Assembly (NCBI GenBank): GCA_026168455.1
Contig: CM047429.1
Span: 51,281,027 to 51,345,026, forward strand
Source of the DNA: Theocolax elegans
Taxonomy: Eukaryota > Arthropoda > Insecta > Hymenoptera > Cerocephalidae
DNA: 64,000 nt
Reading direction: 5' to 3'
The notes beneath the pieces are model-generated. The model ran no database searches and was not told the origin of the DNA. It saw nothing but the letters and a program-made list of their open reading frames with translations. Of the stretch, positions 10,825 through 20,400 are shown in pieces (the stretch's first letter is position 1; each line of letters begins with the position of its first letter). A program made the position numbers and the translations under genes.

Positions 10825-12855
10825 TTATACATTTAACGAAAAAATATTATGATTTTTTGAATGTGAATTTGACATATTTTTACCTGATAGAGTAATTGTA
10901 GGATTAATTTTTGATGGGAATATTGATGGTGGTCTATTTGGGATTGGTGGAGGTTGCATGGGAGATGAAATCTTCGGTATAACTTTAATTTCTTTTAGTT
11001 CCACTTCTTCTGTTATTTCTGATTTCTTGTTATTCTCTTCATAATTTTCTTTATTTAATGTTGTCAATAAATGAGTAATTGAACTGAACACTGCTCCAAA
11101 AAGGTGAAGTGACCATCCATATATAGTATGTAGAGTATAGCCTCGAATTATTGTGTCAATGATTAATTTTATAACATGTAAAATTATTAGAATCATAATG
11201 AACATTGAGGAAAATGAGCCCCAAGTTGTCAATTTTCTAATAATTAGTTGCCATGTACTTTCTGCTATGTGTTTTAAAGTATTTTCTGTAAACATATTAG
11301 TTGTAGATTCATCTGAATTTTGTTGTCCCGTCATTTCTCTTGTAATTATATTTAATAATGAAGCTTTTTCGAGAGGAAACATGAGTTGTTGTTGTAGTTG
11401 GTCCAGGTCCGTTTGAGAATATACTCCACTAGTAGCCAAGGAATTAACTGTTTCATAGGTCCACCCAATCTGTGTATTAGGTTTAAACACATTAGGAGGT
11501 ATTGTTTTTGTTGGTGTTGGCAAAAATTTTATCCATTCGTCTCCAACTTTATAAAAAGTAGGAACTATAGAATTACAATCAACTTGAATTCCACGTTTTA
11601 CCAAAATATGTGTTTTTGGTGTAAGGAAATAAGTTTCATTTCCTGATGTAACAGGTAGATGATTATAACATTCCTTAGTGTGTAATAATTTTACCTCTTT
11701 TGGAGTACATTTTATCAAATAAACTGCTTCTCCCGCTAGTTTTGATATATAACCTGGTTTTTTCATAATGTTATATGCAAATTCATCTGGGGATAAGGTA
11801 GCAATGGATAAGGAATTTTGTATTGTTTTTCTTTCAATTTCACATTTTTGAGTTAATAGGTCTATATATATATTACCAAATTGATTCCTTAAATGTTTTT
11901 CTACATAAACAAATTTTGAATTTACATAAGTAAATAAATCTAAATGTACACTTGCTTTATTACTAACAATGTCATTTTCAAAATATAATCTATTTATATT
12001 ATTATTTTTTTCTAATATTAATAATTTTGGATGTTCAGTTCGGGTAAATTCGCGATTACAATTTGTGATTTTTTCCTTTGCCGCTAATGCAAAAGTAATT
12101 TCATTGGTATTTAACGTATAAGTAATTTCATTATTATTTCCGTTAGTAAACTTCTTTGCAAAACCTTTATATAAAACATCGTACTTATTTTTAAAACAAT
12201 CATCTGTTGGTAAAATATCCCAAAAAGTATAACCCCCTTCCATATCAAGACAATGTTTGTCTGAAAATTTACATACAGTACCCGAGCTTAATCTTAACTT
12301 ATCATTATTTAAATTTACTTGTGCATTGTTTCTTATTAATGTAATTTTGATTGTACCGTGTACAAATACCTTATTCCATGATCCAAAATTATCTGTATAT
12401 GACTCTCCTGAACATGAGTTTCCTTCTGCACTTCCCGCGAAATCTATTCCTTTTGTTGTAGTTGAATTTATTTTTAAATCGGCAATAGTATGTTTATTGT
12501 CATACTTAAAAACTCCTGTTTCTTGAATAAATTTACATTTTTCGTGACTTATATCGTAGATGTACTCTTGTTCTGCATTTTCCGTTGGAATCAAATGTCC
12601 AAAAATTCCACATTTGAAAATTGTTCTATGTATAATTATTTTACATTGAATAATTTTAGTGTTTTTAAATTCTGCTATTTGTAGTAATTCTATTGGAACC
12701 TCTGTTGAATTGATTTGTGCATTATGGAAATCACATTCGCCTGAATCAAGTAATGAAAATGTCGTAATATTTGGCATGGTTGTCCCACAATCAAACCCAA
12801 TAATCCCATGACAAATTTTTAAGATTGTCGAAAAAATAACTATTTGTTTAATCAT
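10825..12855 (-). CDS. env: Envelope glycoprotein of the LTR retroelement
   Basis: 676 aa, uninterrupted. A hydrophobic signal peptide occupies residues 1-~19. The ectodomain is Cys-rich with several N-x-S/T sites. A hydrophobic membrane segment follows at about 555-585 (MFIMILIILHVIKLIIDTII), then a ~100-aa cytoplasmic tail with a proline-rich MQPPPIPNRPPSIFP. The N-terminal block FDCG...NITTFSLLDSGECD resembles glycoproteins of Chuviridae-like negative-strand viruses captured by arthropod retroelements; this assignment is from memory and tentative. It starts 38 bases after the integrase frame ends and is probably expressed from a spliced subgenomic mRNA. The intact frame suggests recent selection or a very young copy. 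Confidence 0.85.
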   Translation of the reverse strand: MIKQIVIFSTILKICHGIIGFDCGTTMPNITTFSLLDSGECDFHNAQINSTEVPIELLQIAEFKNTKIIQCKIIIHRTIFKCGIFGHLIPTENAEQEYIYDISHEKCKFIQETGVFKYDNKHTIADLKINSTTTKGIDFAGSAEGNSCSGESYTDNFGSWNKVFVHGTIKITLIRNNAQVNLNNDKLRLSSGTVCKFSDKHCLDMEGGYTFWDILPTDDCFKNKYDVLYKGFAKKFTNGNNNEITYTLNTNEITFALAAKEKITNCNREFTRTEHPKLLILEKNNNINRLYFENDIVSNKASVHLDLFTYVNSKFVYVEKHLRNQFGNIYIDLLTQKCEIERKTIQNSLSIATLSPDEFAYNIMKKPGYISKLAGEAVYLIKCTPKEVKLLHTKECYNHLPVTSGNETYFLTPKTHILVKRGIQVDCNSIVPTFYKVGDEWIKFLPTPTKTIPPNVFKPNTQIGWTYETVNSLATSGVYSQTDLDQLQQQLMFPLEKASLLNIITREMTGQQNSDESTTNMFTENTLKHIAESTWQLIIRKLTTWGSFSSMFIMILIILHVIKLIIDTIIRGYTLHTIYGWSLHLFGAVFSSITHLLTTLNKENYEENNKKSEITEEVELKEIKVIPKISSPMQPPPIPNRPPSIFPSKINPTITLSGKNMSNSHSKNHNIFSLNV

Positions 12856-12893
12856 TATTGATAGACCTAAAACAGTAAAATTATATTAATACA

Positions 12894-13916
12894 TTATTTA
12901 TTTTTTTCATGCATAAATAATTTATTAGGATGGACTGTTTTTGGTTTTCCTTTATAATCTATGACTATATTACCATTCTCATGTACTTTTAAAATCTCAA
13001 AAGGTCCAAGATAATGATCTTTTTCTAATTTGCCTGGTTTAGGTTGTTTAGTGAACCAAACCTTATCTTTTATTTCAAATTGTACTGGATTTACGAATCT
13101 GTCATAATATTGTTTTGATTTCTCTTTAGATAATATTAAATTTTCTCGTGCTAATTTTGAAATTTCATCCATATTTAAAACTAATTTTTCAAGATAACCT
13201 TTAAAAGTGGGTAATTGTTCACTTTTCCTTAAAGGTTCATGTGATGGTAGTCTTGGAGGAAAACCAAAAACTATTTGAAATGGTGTATACATATGGCTAG
13301 TATGAACGTTAACATTATAATAAAATTGAGCTAATTCAATTAATTCATCCCATTCAATTTTCTTTGACGAAAAATTTCTTAAATACTCCATTAAAGGTGC
13401 ATGTGCTCTTTCTAAATTTCCATTTGCCCATGGAGTATAGGACGTTGTTTCTATTTTTGAAAATTTAAATCTACGAGCTATTGCTTTCATAATTTTCCCA
13501 GTAAAATTACCACCTCTATCAGTCAATAATAATTTAGGAAACCCAAAAATCAACAAGTATCGTTTTATAAAAGCATTAGCTACAGATTCTGCAGTTTGAT
13601 CTTGTAAAGGTACAGCTATTAAGTATTTTGAAAATTGATCTTGAATCGTTAAGATATATTTATTATTATTTTTAGTAATATTCAGTGGCCCTACAATGTC
13701 CATAGCAACTTTATCAAGAGATTTAAATGGTGTATCCGTTATTAACATAGGTTGTCTAACTCTTTTTCTTTTTAATTTATTTCTATTACAATCATCGCAA
13801 TTTTTAATTCTCTTTTGTATATCTTTCTTCAAATTTTCCCAAAAATACATAGTTTTAATTGTATTGTAAGTTTTTGTTATTCCTGCATGGCCTCCTAAAT
13901 TAGAAGAATGATACAT
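12894..13916 (-). CDS. pol: Integrase segment of env-element pol
   Basis: 340 aa in the third pol frame. It begins within the HHCC zinc-binding domain (HSSNLGGHAG, then CDDCNRNK). The catalytic core follows with D in VAMDIVGPL, D in LLTDRGGNF and E in NGNLERAH. A C-terminal GPF/GPY-like module (YLGPFEILKV) is present. The HHCC first histidine region is near the N-terminus, so the natural protein continues upstream in the preceding frame; the first ATG here is not a genuine start. A net one-base shift near 13910 separates it from the RNase H segment. Confidence 0.9.
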   Translation of the reverse strand: MYHSSNLGGHAGITKTYNTIKTMYFWENLKKDIQKRIKNCDDCNRNKLKRKRVRQPMLITDTPFKSLDKVAMDIVGPLNITKNNNKYILTIQDQFSKYLIAVPLQDQTAESVANAFIKRYLLIFGFPKLLLTDRGGNFTGKIMKAIARRFKFSKIETTSYTPWANGNLERAHAPLMEYLRNFSSKKIEWDELIELAQFYYNVNVHTSHMYTPFQIVFGFPPRLPSHEPLRKSEQLPTFKGYLEKLVLNMDEISKLARENLILSKEKSKQYYDRFVNPVQFEIKDKVWFTKQPKPGKLEKDHYLGPFEILKVHENGNIVIDYKGKPKTVHPNKLFMHEKNK

Positions 13917-15050
13917 ATCAATATTTTATCTCTTCCATCTAATGGTACGAAACGTATTTCATTTTTACATATTATTATATTAATTTGTGTATCTGCGAAT
14001 ATATCTTTTAATATTTCTTCAATTTCAATCCATTCAATATTAATTATTTCTATATCTTTTGATATACTAAAACTTAAATAATTTTTCTGCAATAATATGT
14101 TACTTAATAATTTAAATAAATTAATCAAATTTATTTTTACATTTATATATGATTCTGCAATATCCAAACATAATACAAACAATTTTTTATTGTCGATCTT
14201 AATTATTTCAATTTCATTTTTACTCAAAGATTTATTTATCTCAATTTGTTTATCATTAATTAATAACTCAGTATTATTATCGAACGATTTTCTTCCTTTC
14301 GAAATAATATGAACTATATTATCTTTCCTTAAATTAATAGAATCACGAGAGTAATTTATATTTTTACATTCTTTAAATATTTTTAAATGTTTATCCACTT
14401 GTGTAGAACTACCATTTATAATCAGTTTATTATCTTTTTTATGAGCTTGTTTAACTTCTTTCTTTTTATTCTCTAATTCTTGTATAGGTTCAGAAATTTT
14501 TACTTTTTCCGATTGAATTTGTTTAGCTTTTTGAGCTCTTGTTGTAACACTTATAATTGCACTTTCTATAGGATTTCTGGACAAAGCATCAGCATTTACG
14601 TTATTTTTTCCTGCTTTATAGACTACCTCATAATCGTATCCCATTAATTTAAAACGCCATTTTTGAACTCTAGTGTTATTATCAGCCATTTTTAATGATA
14701 ACAAAGGTTTATGATCTAAAATTATTACAAACTTATTTGCAAAAATATATTTATTGAATGTTTTAATAGCAAACATTACAGCTAATGCTTCTTTTTCATA
14801 CGTACAATAATTTTTTTCGGCACCTTTGATTACTCGAGACGCGTATGCTATCGGTCTATCTTCATTAATTTTCCCTTGTGATAAAATAGCCCCTAATGCA
14901 TACTTTGAAGCATCAGTAGTTATTAAAAAAGGTTTATCAAAATCTGGAAACTGTAAAACAGGTGCAGTACATAACGCAGTCTTTAATTTATCAAAAGCCT
15001 CTTGTATTTCTGTATTCCAAATAAATTTTACTTCTTTTGTAATAAAGTCG
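13895..15050 (-). CDS. pol: RNase H and connection segment of env-element pol (frame-shifted)
   Basis: This frame opens near 15050 and closes at 13895. The upstream part carries RNase H signatures (TTDAS, YCTYEKEALA) and continues with ILDHKPLLSLK and NVNADALSRNP, followed by a long Lys/Ile/Asn-rich spacer leading to the integrase zinc domain. The first in-frame ATG is at 14776, so an ATG-based annotation would miss the catalytic residues upstream. It is displaced by one base from both the RT and the integrase frames. The RT-side junction falls in a CAAAAG run, consistent with one missing base. Confidence 0.85.
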
Positions 15051-17433
15051 TTAAGGGTTTAGCTATTTCTGCAAAATTTTTAATAAATCGTCTATAATAA
15101 CCTGCTAAGCCTAAAAATTCTCTCACATTTTTAATATTTTTTGGACGAGGAAATTGTTTTATAGCAACTATTTTCTTCTCATCTGTTCTTATACCATCTT
15201 TACTTATTATATGGCCTAAAAATTCAATTTCTTTCTGAAAAAATTTACATTTACTTGTTTCAATTTTTAAACCTGCTTCCTTTAATTTTTTTACTACTAT
15301 ATTTAACCTCTGTATATGCTCTTCTATAGTTTCGGAAAAAATAATTACATCATCCATGTATACAAAACAAATTGTTCCAATTAAATTTTCTAAAACTCTA
15401 TTCATTACTCTTTGAAATGTTCTAGGTGAGTTTATTAAACCAAAAGGTAATACTTTAAACTCAAATCTTCCTAGTGGATGAATACTAAACGCTGTTTTAT
15501 GAATATCTTTTTCTTTTACTCTAATTTGATGGAATCCTGATACCATATCAATAGAACTAAATATTTTATTATTTTTTCCCATTTCATCAAAAATTTCTGT
15601 TATATTAGGTAACATATAGGGATCAGGAATGGTTTTTGCATTTAATTTTCTATAATCAATAACAAGCCTCCATTTCTTTTTACCATTACTCGCTAATGTC
15701 TTTTTTTCTACTAACCAAGTTGGTGCATTAAACGCGCTTTTTGAATTTCTTATAAGATCATTATTAATCAATTTTTTCGTTTCTTCAACTGCAATTTCTT
15801 TTAATTTATAAGGTAATGGGAACTGTTTAACGTATATAGGTTTGTCATCAATTAAATTTATTTCATGCTCTTCTATTTTACATAAACCAATTTTTTCACC
15901 TTCTAACCAAAATGACTCTCTATTTTCCAAAATAAAAGTTTGAACTGTTTCTTTATCCTCATTCGATAAGTGATTTAAATTTACTTTTTCTAGCAATTTT
16001 CTTTCTTTACTTAAATTATTTAATTTATTTTCTTCATCTTCTTTTGTAAAATAAATTGACCCCATATGTATTATTTCACTCTCATAAGGTAATATTGAAA
16101 CGTTAGTATTAATAATATCATTATAAAAGCCCTCAATATCTAATGAAATATAATTAATTTGATTTTTAAAATATGTATCCTCTCTATCAATTAAATTATT
16201 GTTTTTTAATGTTTCTTCAAAAATAAGGTAATTATTAATAATATATTCTTCTTCTTTAATATCATTTTTATTTAACATTGTATTATTTAAATTTCCTAAA
16301 AACTGTTCAATATTTATTTCTTTATTTTGTAAAAAATCTACAAGATTTACATAATTATCAACTTTTGATTGATCACTTACCCACGAATCTATTACACTTT
16401 CATCATTATTTTTTTCAGTTAAAATTTGCGTTTTTGTATTATTTACAGTATCAATTAATTTTGTTGTTTCAATATTTTCATAAAAATCAATTAAATCTTT
16501 ATTTGAAAAATCAATTAATTCTTTATTTGAAAAATCAATTAAATCTTCATTTAAAACATCGATTAAATCTTGATTCGAAAAGTCTATTAAATCATTACTT
16601 TTTCCAAAATTACCTTCAGCTACTTCTTGAAATTTATTTTGATTTATTTCTTCACAAGTTTTATCATGAATATTTTCAATTATATTGAAAAATTTTAAAA
16701 AATCTTCATTTATTGTACTTTGTATGCACATACTACTTTCTAAATTTTCTGTAAATTCTCTTTTTCTTATATTATTCTCATAATCTTTATCTTGTATTAC
16801 TTCGTTACAATTATCTTTTATAATATGTACAGAATTTTCTTTACTTTCTATAGACTGCAGTTTATTCGATTGAATTTTTAATTTATTGTTGTTAATTTCT
16901 AAATAGCCTTTATCTAACCGAAGTTTTTGTTGCATAAGAATTTTTATACCTATTATGCCATCATAAGGTATTGAAAAATCTTCAGGAGCTACGTGGAATT
17001 CAAAATTAATATTGTTTATTGCTAAATTTATAGTACCCAAAGTTTTAATAGCATTATCTGTTATGCCAGATATTAAAATTCTTTCAGTATTGTTTATTAA
17101 ATTAAATGGAATATTATCTTTTTTTATAAGATTAATTTGTGCTCCACTGTCAATTAAAAATTTACATTTTTTGTTTGGTATTAAATCATCAATTTCAATG
17201 TGTTGTAATAAATTCTCAATTTTAAAGACATAATTTCGTAAGTTATCCTGATTTACTAACGAATTATTACTCATATTATGAAACGATTGGTCAATAAACT
17301 CATGTTTTGTTGACATTTGATATTGTAGGTCACCGAGTGTCTTGTCTTTATTATCTCTCCCTATGCACTCGAACCTGGAAGAGTGTTCTCGTTTCCCGAA
17401 AATTTTTGCTGACTGTTTCGATATTTTACGCAA
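15028..17433 (-). CDS. pol: Protease-reverse transcriptase of env-element pol
   Basis: Open frame of 801 codons in the -1 frame relative to gag. The retropepsin active site LIDSGA lies at about residue 93. A ~280-aa low-complexity spacer follows and contains an array of LIDFSN(K/Q) repeats (16495-16580). The RT fingers/palm include WRLVIDYRKLN and the catalytic FVYMDD near residue 690, and the frame ends shortly after FLGLAGYYRRFI. It overlaps gag by 73 bases and has no convincing own start. Expression is explained by -1 frameshifting at GGGAAAC (17391-17397). The long PR-RT spacer is unusual for Gypsy pol. Confidence 0.92.
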   Translation of the reverse strand: MRKISKQSAKIFGKREHSSRFECIGRDNKDKTLGDLQYQMSTKHEFIDQSFHNMSNNSLVNQDNLRNYVFKIENLLQHIEIDDLIPNKKCKFLIDSGAQINLIKKDNIPFNLINNTERILISGITDNAIKTLGTINLAINNINFEFHVAPEDFSIPYDGIIGIKILMQQKLRLDKGYLEINNNKLKIQSNKLQSIESKENSVHIIKDNCNEVIQDKDYENNIRKREFTENLESSMCIQSTINEDFLKFFNIIENIHDKTCEEINQNKFQEVAEGNFGKSNDLIDFSNQDLIDVLNEDLIDFSNKELIDFSNKDLIDFYENIETTKLIDTVNNTKTQILTEKNNDESVIDSWVSDQSKVDNYVNLVDFLQNKEINIEQFLGNLNNTMLNKNDIKEEEYIINNYLIFEETLKNNNLIDREDTYFKNQINYISLDIEGFYNDIINTNVSILPYESEIIHMGSIYFTKEDEENKLNNLSKERKLLEKVNLNHLSNEDKETVQTFILENRESFWLEGEKIGLCKIEEHEINLIDDKPIYVKQFPLPYKLKEIAVEETKKLINNDLIRNSKSAFNAPTWLVEKKTLASNGKKKWRLVIDYRKLNAKTIPDPYMLPNITEIFDEMGKNNKIFSSIDMVSGFHQIRVKEKDIHKTAFSIHPLGRFEFKVLPFGLINSPRTFQRVMNRVLENLIGTICFVYMDDVIIFSETIEEHIQRLNIVVKKLKEAGLKIETSKCKFFQKEIEFLGHIISKDGIRTDEKKIVAIKQFPRPKNIKNVREFLGLAGYYRRFIKNFAEIAKPLTTLLQKK

Positions 17434-19373
17434 TTTTCAGCTGTATGCCCGATTGCTTTGCAATTTGAACATAATTCATCTACACTACTTTCCAAAAGTT
17501 TCAGCATACTACAATTATCAATCAAATGATCAAAATTTTTACAAAATGAACATTGTTTTTTAGTTTGTTTATAATTTTTTAATGCTTGTAATTTCCAACA
17601 TTCATCGATTACATGACCTTTAAACTTGCAATAGTCACAAACCTTTCCTTGAGACATATTTCTATTTATTTTATTTGTGTTATTATTAAAAATTTTATTT
17701 TGAAAATTACTATTCATATTTCTCGAATTTACTTGTTGATTATAATTTTGCGAAGATTTAAATTGTGCAACCATTAGTTTTATCTGTTCACATTCAGTTG
17801 ATAAATGTCCTTCATTACAAATTGAACAAAAGCTAATTTTTTCATTTTTACAATTTTTACTTATATGTCCCTTACCTTTACATTTGAGGCAAGTCATTTC
17901 TGGACAATTTTCTAAAGAATGATTTATTTTTCCACAAAAACCACAATTTTCTACTATAATTTTCTTTTGACCTGAACAAACATTAGGATTATGTCCGGAA
18001 AGACCACATTTCCAACAAATTATATATTCTGAAATAAAAGGACATTGATTTACTGTATGCGAAATTTCTTGACAATATTGACAATAACTATATTGATCTT
18101 TATTATATTTACAAGCACTTATTGAATGATTAGGTTGACTGCAATGTTTACAAGTTAAATTTATTTTATTTGTGACAACTCTACAATTATTTGAAAAATG
18201 ATCTGTTCCTTTGCAATAGACACAGCCTGCTAAAGGACAAAATAATGCTTCATGTTGAATACCATGGCAAATTTGACAAGTTAAAATTTTTTCCGTTTCT
18301 GATTTAAAAAAACTATTATTTGCAGATAAACAATTACTATCTCTTAAGCTGTCTTGTTTCAAAATTAAATTTTCTATTTCTATAGCTTTTATAGATATTG
18401 ATGATAAATCATTATGTTCCCCAACTCGGATATTTATTTCAAATTTTAAATCGTCTTTAAAATATTTTAAAGCATCTTTATCAACAGTATCATTAAAATT
18501 TTTAATACTAGTATTCGTTTCTCCCGATTGTGCTTTTTTAATTTCTTTCATTTGTTTTACCAAATCTGTAATTCTATTAGTGTAACTAACCACAGACTCA
18601 TTTTTACCTTGTATAATTTGAGATAGTTTGCCATATAGTTCATATAAATTATTTTTTGAAGGATATAATTTTCTTATAATAGAAACTAAATCTTCAATAC
18701 TTTTAATATTAGAATTACCCAAAGCCTTATATGCTTCTCCTTTTAACTTAATTTTTAATACCTTAATTAAATTTTCTTCATCAATATCTGCAATAATACT
18801 TTTAGCCTGTTTTAATTTTTCTATATATTCTGTTGGTGTTGGATTATGCCCATCAAATTCAGGCACTAAATTCGCAACATCCTTTAAAGATAATTTGAGT
18901 GCATTCTCTTGAGTCATATTTATGTTTTTAAAATCAAAATTTCCCAGATTAAGTGAACTATTCTCTACTTGATTTGGTGTTTCAATATCTATTAAATTAG
19001 TTACTTCTACTTCTTCAGAATTATTCAATAAAAGACTTCTTTGGTTTAATAAACCTTCAATATCTGTATAATCGTTAAATCCAGTCGAATTTGTTATATC
19101 CCAAATTGTATCATCTAATGCAATAGCTGAATCTTTGTAAATACTAGAATTTTGTTCTAATTCTAAAGAAGTTGATGGTTTAGGATGGTTAATTTCTGAT
19201 GAAGATTCAACGTTATTTTGTTCTGTTGGTAAATTAAAACTAACAGTTTTTGAAGGAGGAGAACGTATTAATTTTGAACTCTTTTGAAAAGGATTTAATA
19301 TTTGTTCTTTTAAAATAGGATTTTCTTTAACTAACCCTCTGGTTAATGGTTTATTATTTTCTGTATTTGACAT
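17361..19373 (-). CDS. gag: Gag polyprotein with eleven CCHC zinc knuckles
   Basis: 670 aa with an ATG start. The N-terminal ~150 residues are acidic and disordered with a LIDIE motif. A capsid-like region (about 170-380) follows, with LKDVANLVPEFDGHNPTPTEYIEKLK. The C-terminal half has eleven zinc knuckles. Ten are canonical C-x2-C-x4-H-x4-C (for example CWKCGLSGHNPNVC) and one (CSICNEGHLSTEC) has x3 before the histidine. Typical retroelement Gag proteins carry one to three. Multiple knuckles imply extended single-strand nucleic-acid binding, similar in layout to CNBP-type proteins. The gag stop lies 28 bases beyond the slippery site. Confidence 0.95.
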   Translation of the reverse strand: MSNTENNKPLTRGLVKENPILKEQILNPFQKSSKLIRSPPSKTVSFNLPTEQNNVESSSEINHPKPSTSLELEQNSSIYKDSAIALDDTIWDITNSTGFNDYTDIEGLLNQRSLLLNNSEEVEVTNLIDIETPNQVENSSLNLGNFDFKNINMTQENALKLSLKDVANLVPEFDGHNPTPTEYIEKLKQAKSIIADIDEENLIKVLKIKLKGEAYKALGNSNIKSIEDLVSIIRKLYPSKNNLYELYGKLSQIIQGKNESVVSYTNRITDLVKQMKEIKKAQSGETNTSIKNFNDTVDKDALKYFKDDLKFEINIRVGEHNDLSSISIKAIEIENLILKQDSLRDSNCLSANNSFFKSETEKILTCQICHGIQHEALFCPLAGCVYCKGTDHFSNNCRVVTNKINLTCKHCSQPNHSISACKYNKDQYSYCQYCQEISHTVNQCPFISEYIICWKCGLSGHNPNVCSGQKKIIVENCGFCGKINHSLENCPEMTCLKCKGKGHISKNCKNEKISFCSICNEGHLSTECEQIKLMVAQFKSSQNYNQQVNSRNMNSNFQNKIFNNNTNKINRNMSQGKVCDYCKFKGHVIDECWKLQALKNYKQTKKQCSFCKNFDHLIDNCSMLKLLESSVDELCSNCKAIGHTAENCVKYRNSQQKFSGNENTLPGSSA
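17391..17397 (-). promoter_or_regulatory. -1 ribosomal frameshift heptamer GGGAAAC
   Basis: On the coding strand the gag codons read TCG GGA AAC GAG, giving G GGA AAC, a canonical X XXY YYZ slippery site in exactly the correct zero frame. Slipping back one base enters the pol frame (KREHSSRF...). It lies 28 bases upstream of the gag stop. A short potential hairpin (CACTC / GAGTG) follows a few bases downstream. Confidence 0.8.
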
Positions 19374-19702
19374 TTGATTTTATGCATTATAAATTTCTTA
19401 CAAATTTTACAAATAGTAGTTTTATTAATAATAATATTTATAAACAAAAATTATGATTTTTTATGCTTTAATGATGTAAGATGCCAAGTCCAATTTTGGG
19501 AATTGAACCTGACTCAACTTAAAATAATATATATCCTGTTAAATTAAATTAATTTATTTAAAAAAGAAAAATCTGTGTAAGTTATTTATCTTTTTCCAAA
19601 ATTATTTATTCATACTTCTATAAAAAAAAATTTTATACTTAATTACTTTCTTACAAAGCTTGACTTAAAACCAATCCAGGTTAAAAAAAAATGCTTAGGT
19701 CG

Positions 19703-19720
19703 TATAAATTTATTATATAA
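19703..19720 (+). promoter_or_regulatory. TATA-like boxes upstream of the antisense gene
   Basis: TATAAATT at 19703-19710 and TATATAA at 19714-19720 lie ~80-95 bases before the ATG at 19799, with a further TATAAAA-like motif near 19761. In this AT-rich DNA such matches are weak evidence alone. They matter only because a complete spliced frame follows. Confidence 0.35.
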
Positions 19721-19798
19721 GTCGTATATGCTTCTGCAAGAATATTAATCACAACTTTGATATAAAAAACACCACATCTAGAAGAAATAAATACTACA

Positions 19799-20093
19799 AT
19801 GAATTCAGTAAGTTAAAATTATTTCAATTTTTTCTATTCTCTTTATCAATGTTTATCTTCTCTTTTTTTAGTCGACTTCCATAAATCAATCAACTATTTC
19901 TCAATTAGTAAAAAATGTGAATTTAACTTCCGATCCTGTGTACCAGATCGATTGTCATATTGAAGACTGGGATTATGAAAATTTTGTACCTCAATGTCAA
20001 TGGTGTAACAACAAAATTGACACTCCACCACAATTAAAAAGAACCATGAAAGTCAATTTAAATAATAATCAAATTATTGTAACATTTGAATAA
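19799..20093 (+). CDS. Antisense two-exon small gene in the env-element leader
   Basis: On the strand opposite to gag-pol-env, ATG AAT TCA (19799-19807) is followed by a consensus donor GTAAGT. A 64-nt intron (19808-19871) has a long pyrimidine tract ending TTTTTTTAG. Exon 2 (19872-20093) continues in phase for 73 codons to TAA, with AATAAA overlapping the stop (20089-20094). The predicted 76-aa protein starts MNSSTSINQST, is rich in Asn, Gln, Thr and Ile, and has a Cys/acidic centre DCHIEDWDYE...QCQWC that could bind metal. Exon 2 is visibly less AT-rich than its surroundings. Without splicing the frame stops after five codons. I recognise no homolog. It lies between the 5' LTR/PBS and gag, in what would otherwise be untranslated leader. 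An intron on the antisense strand would not be removed from the element's genomic RNA, so it could persist through transposition. Confidence 0.65.
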
Positions 20094-20386
20094 ATATTTT
20101 GACTTATGTATTTTTTCCTTAACTCGAATGAAAAAAAAAATTTTTTTTTTTATTTATTCCCAAGCTAATCTTAGTCAAAATTACTGATATGTTTCAATAC
20201 AATGAAATGTATAAACGAAAATAAGTTATTATATATTTTTAATAGAGTTATTTATACTTCTATTGTTAATAGAATTATTTATATTTTAATAAAGTTATTT
20301 ATACTGAAATCATTTGTTACGGTTTTTAAATTATTGGAACCCTTCTTCCAAAAAAAAAAAAGAATTTGTTTAATAATAGTGTGTTT

Positions 20387-20398
20387 GTACCGGAACCA
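20387..20398 (-). other. Primer-binding site of the env element
   Basis: Two bases inside the 5' LTR the coding strand reads TGGTTCCGGTAC, complementary to a tRNA 3' end finishing GGAACCA. The priming tRNA was not identified. Confidence 0.6.
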
Positions 20399-20400
20399 TT

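Noticed and set aside
16278..16688. 136-codon plus-strand frame opposite the pol spacer
   Set aside because: Antisense shadow of the repetitive LIDFSN region. Leu/Tyr/His-rich composition follows from the AT-rich complement, with no start context or splice signals.
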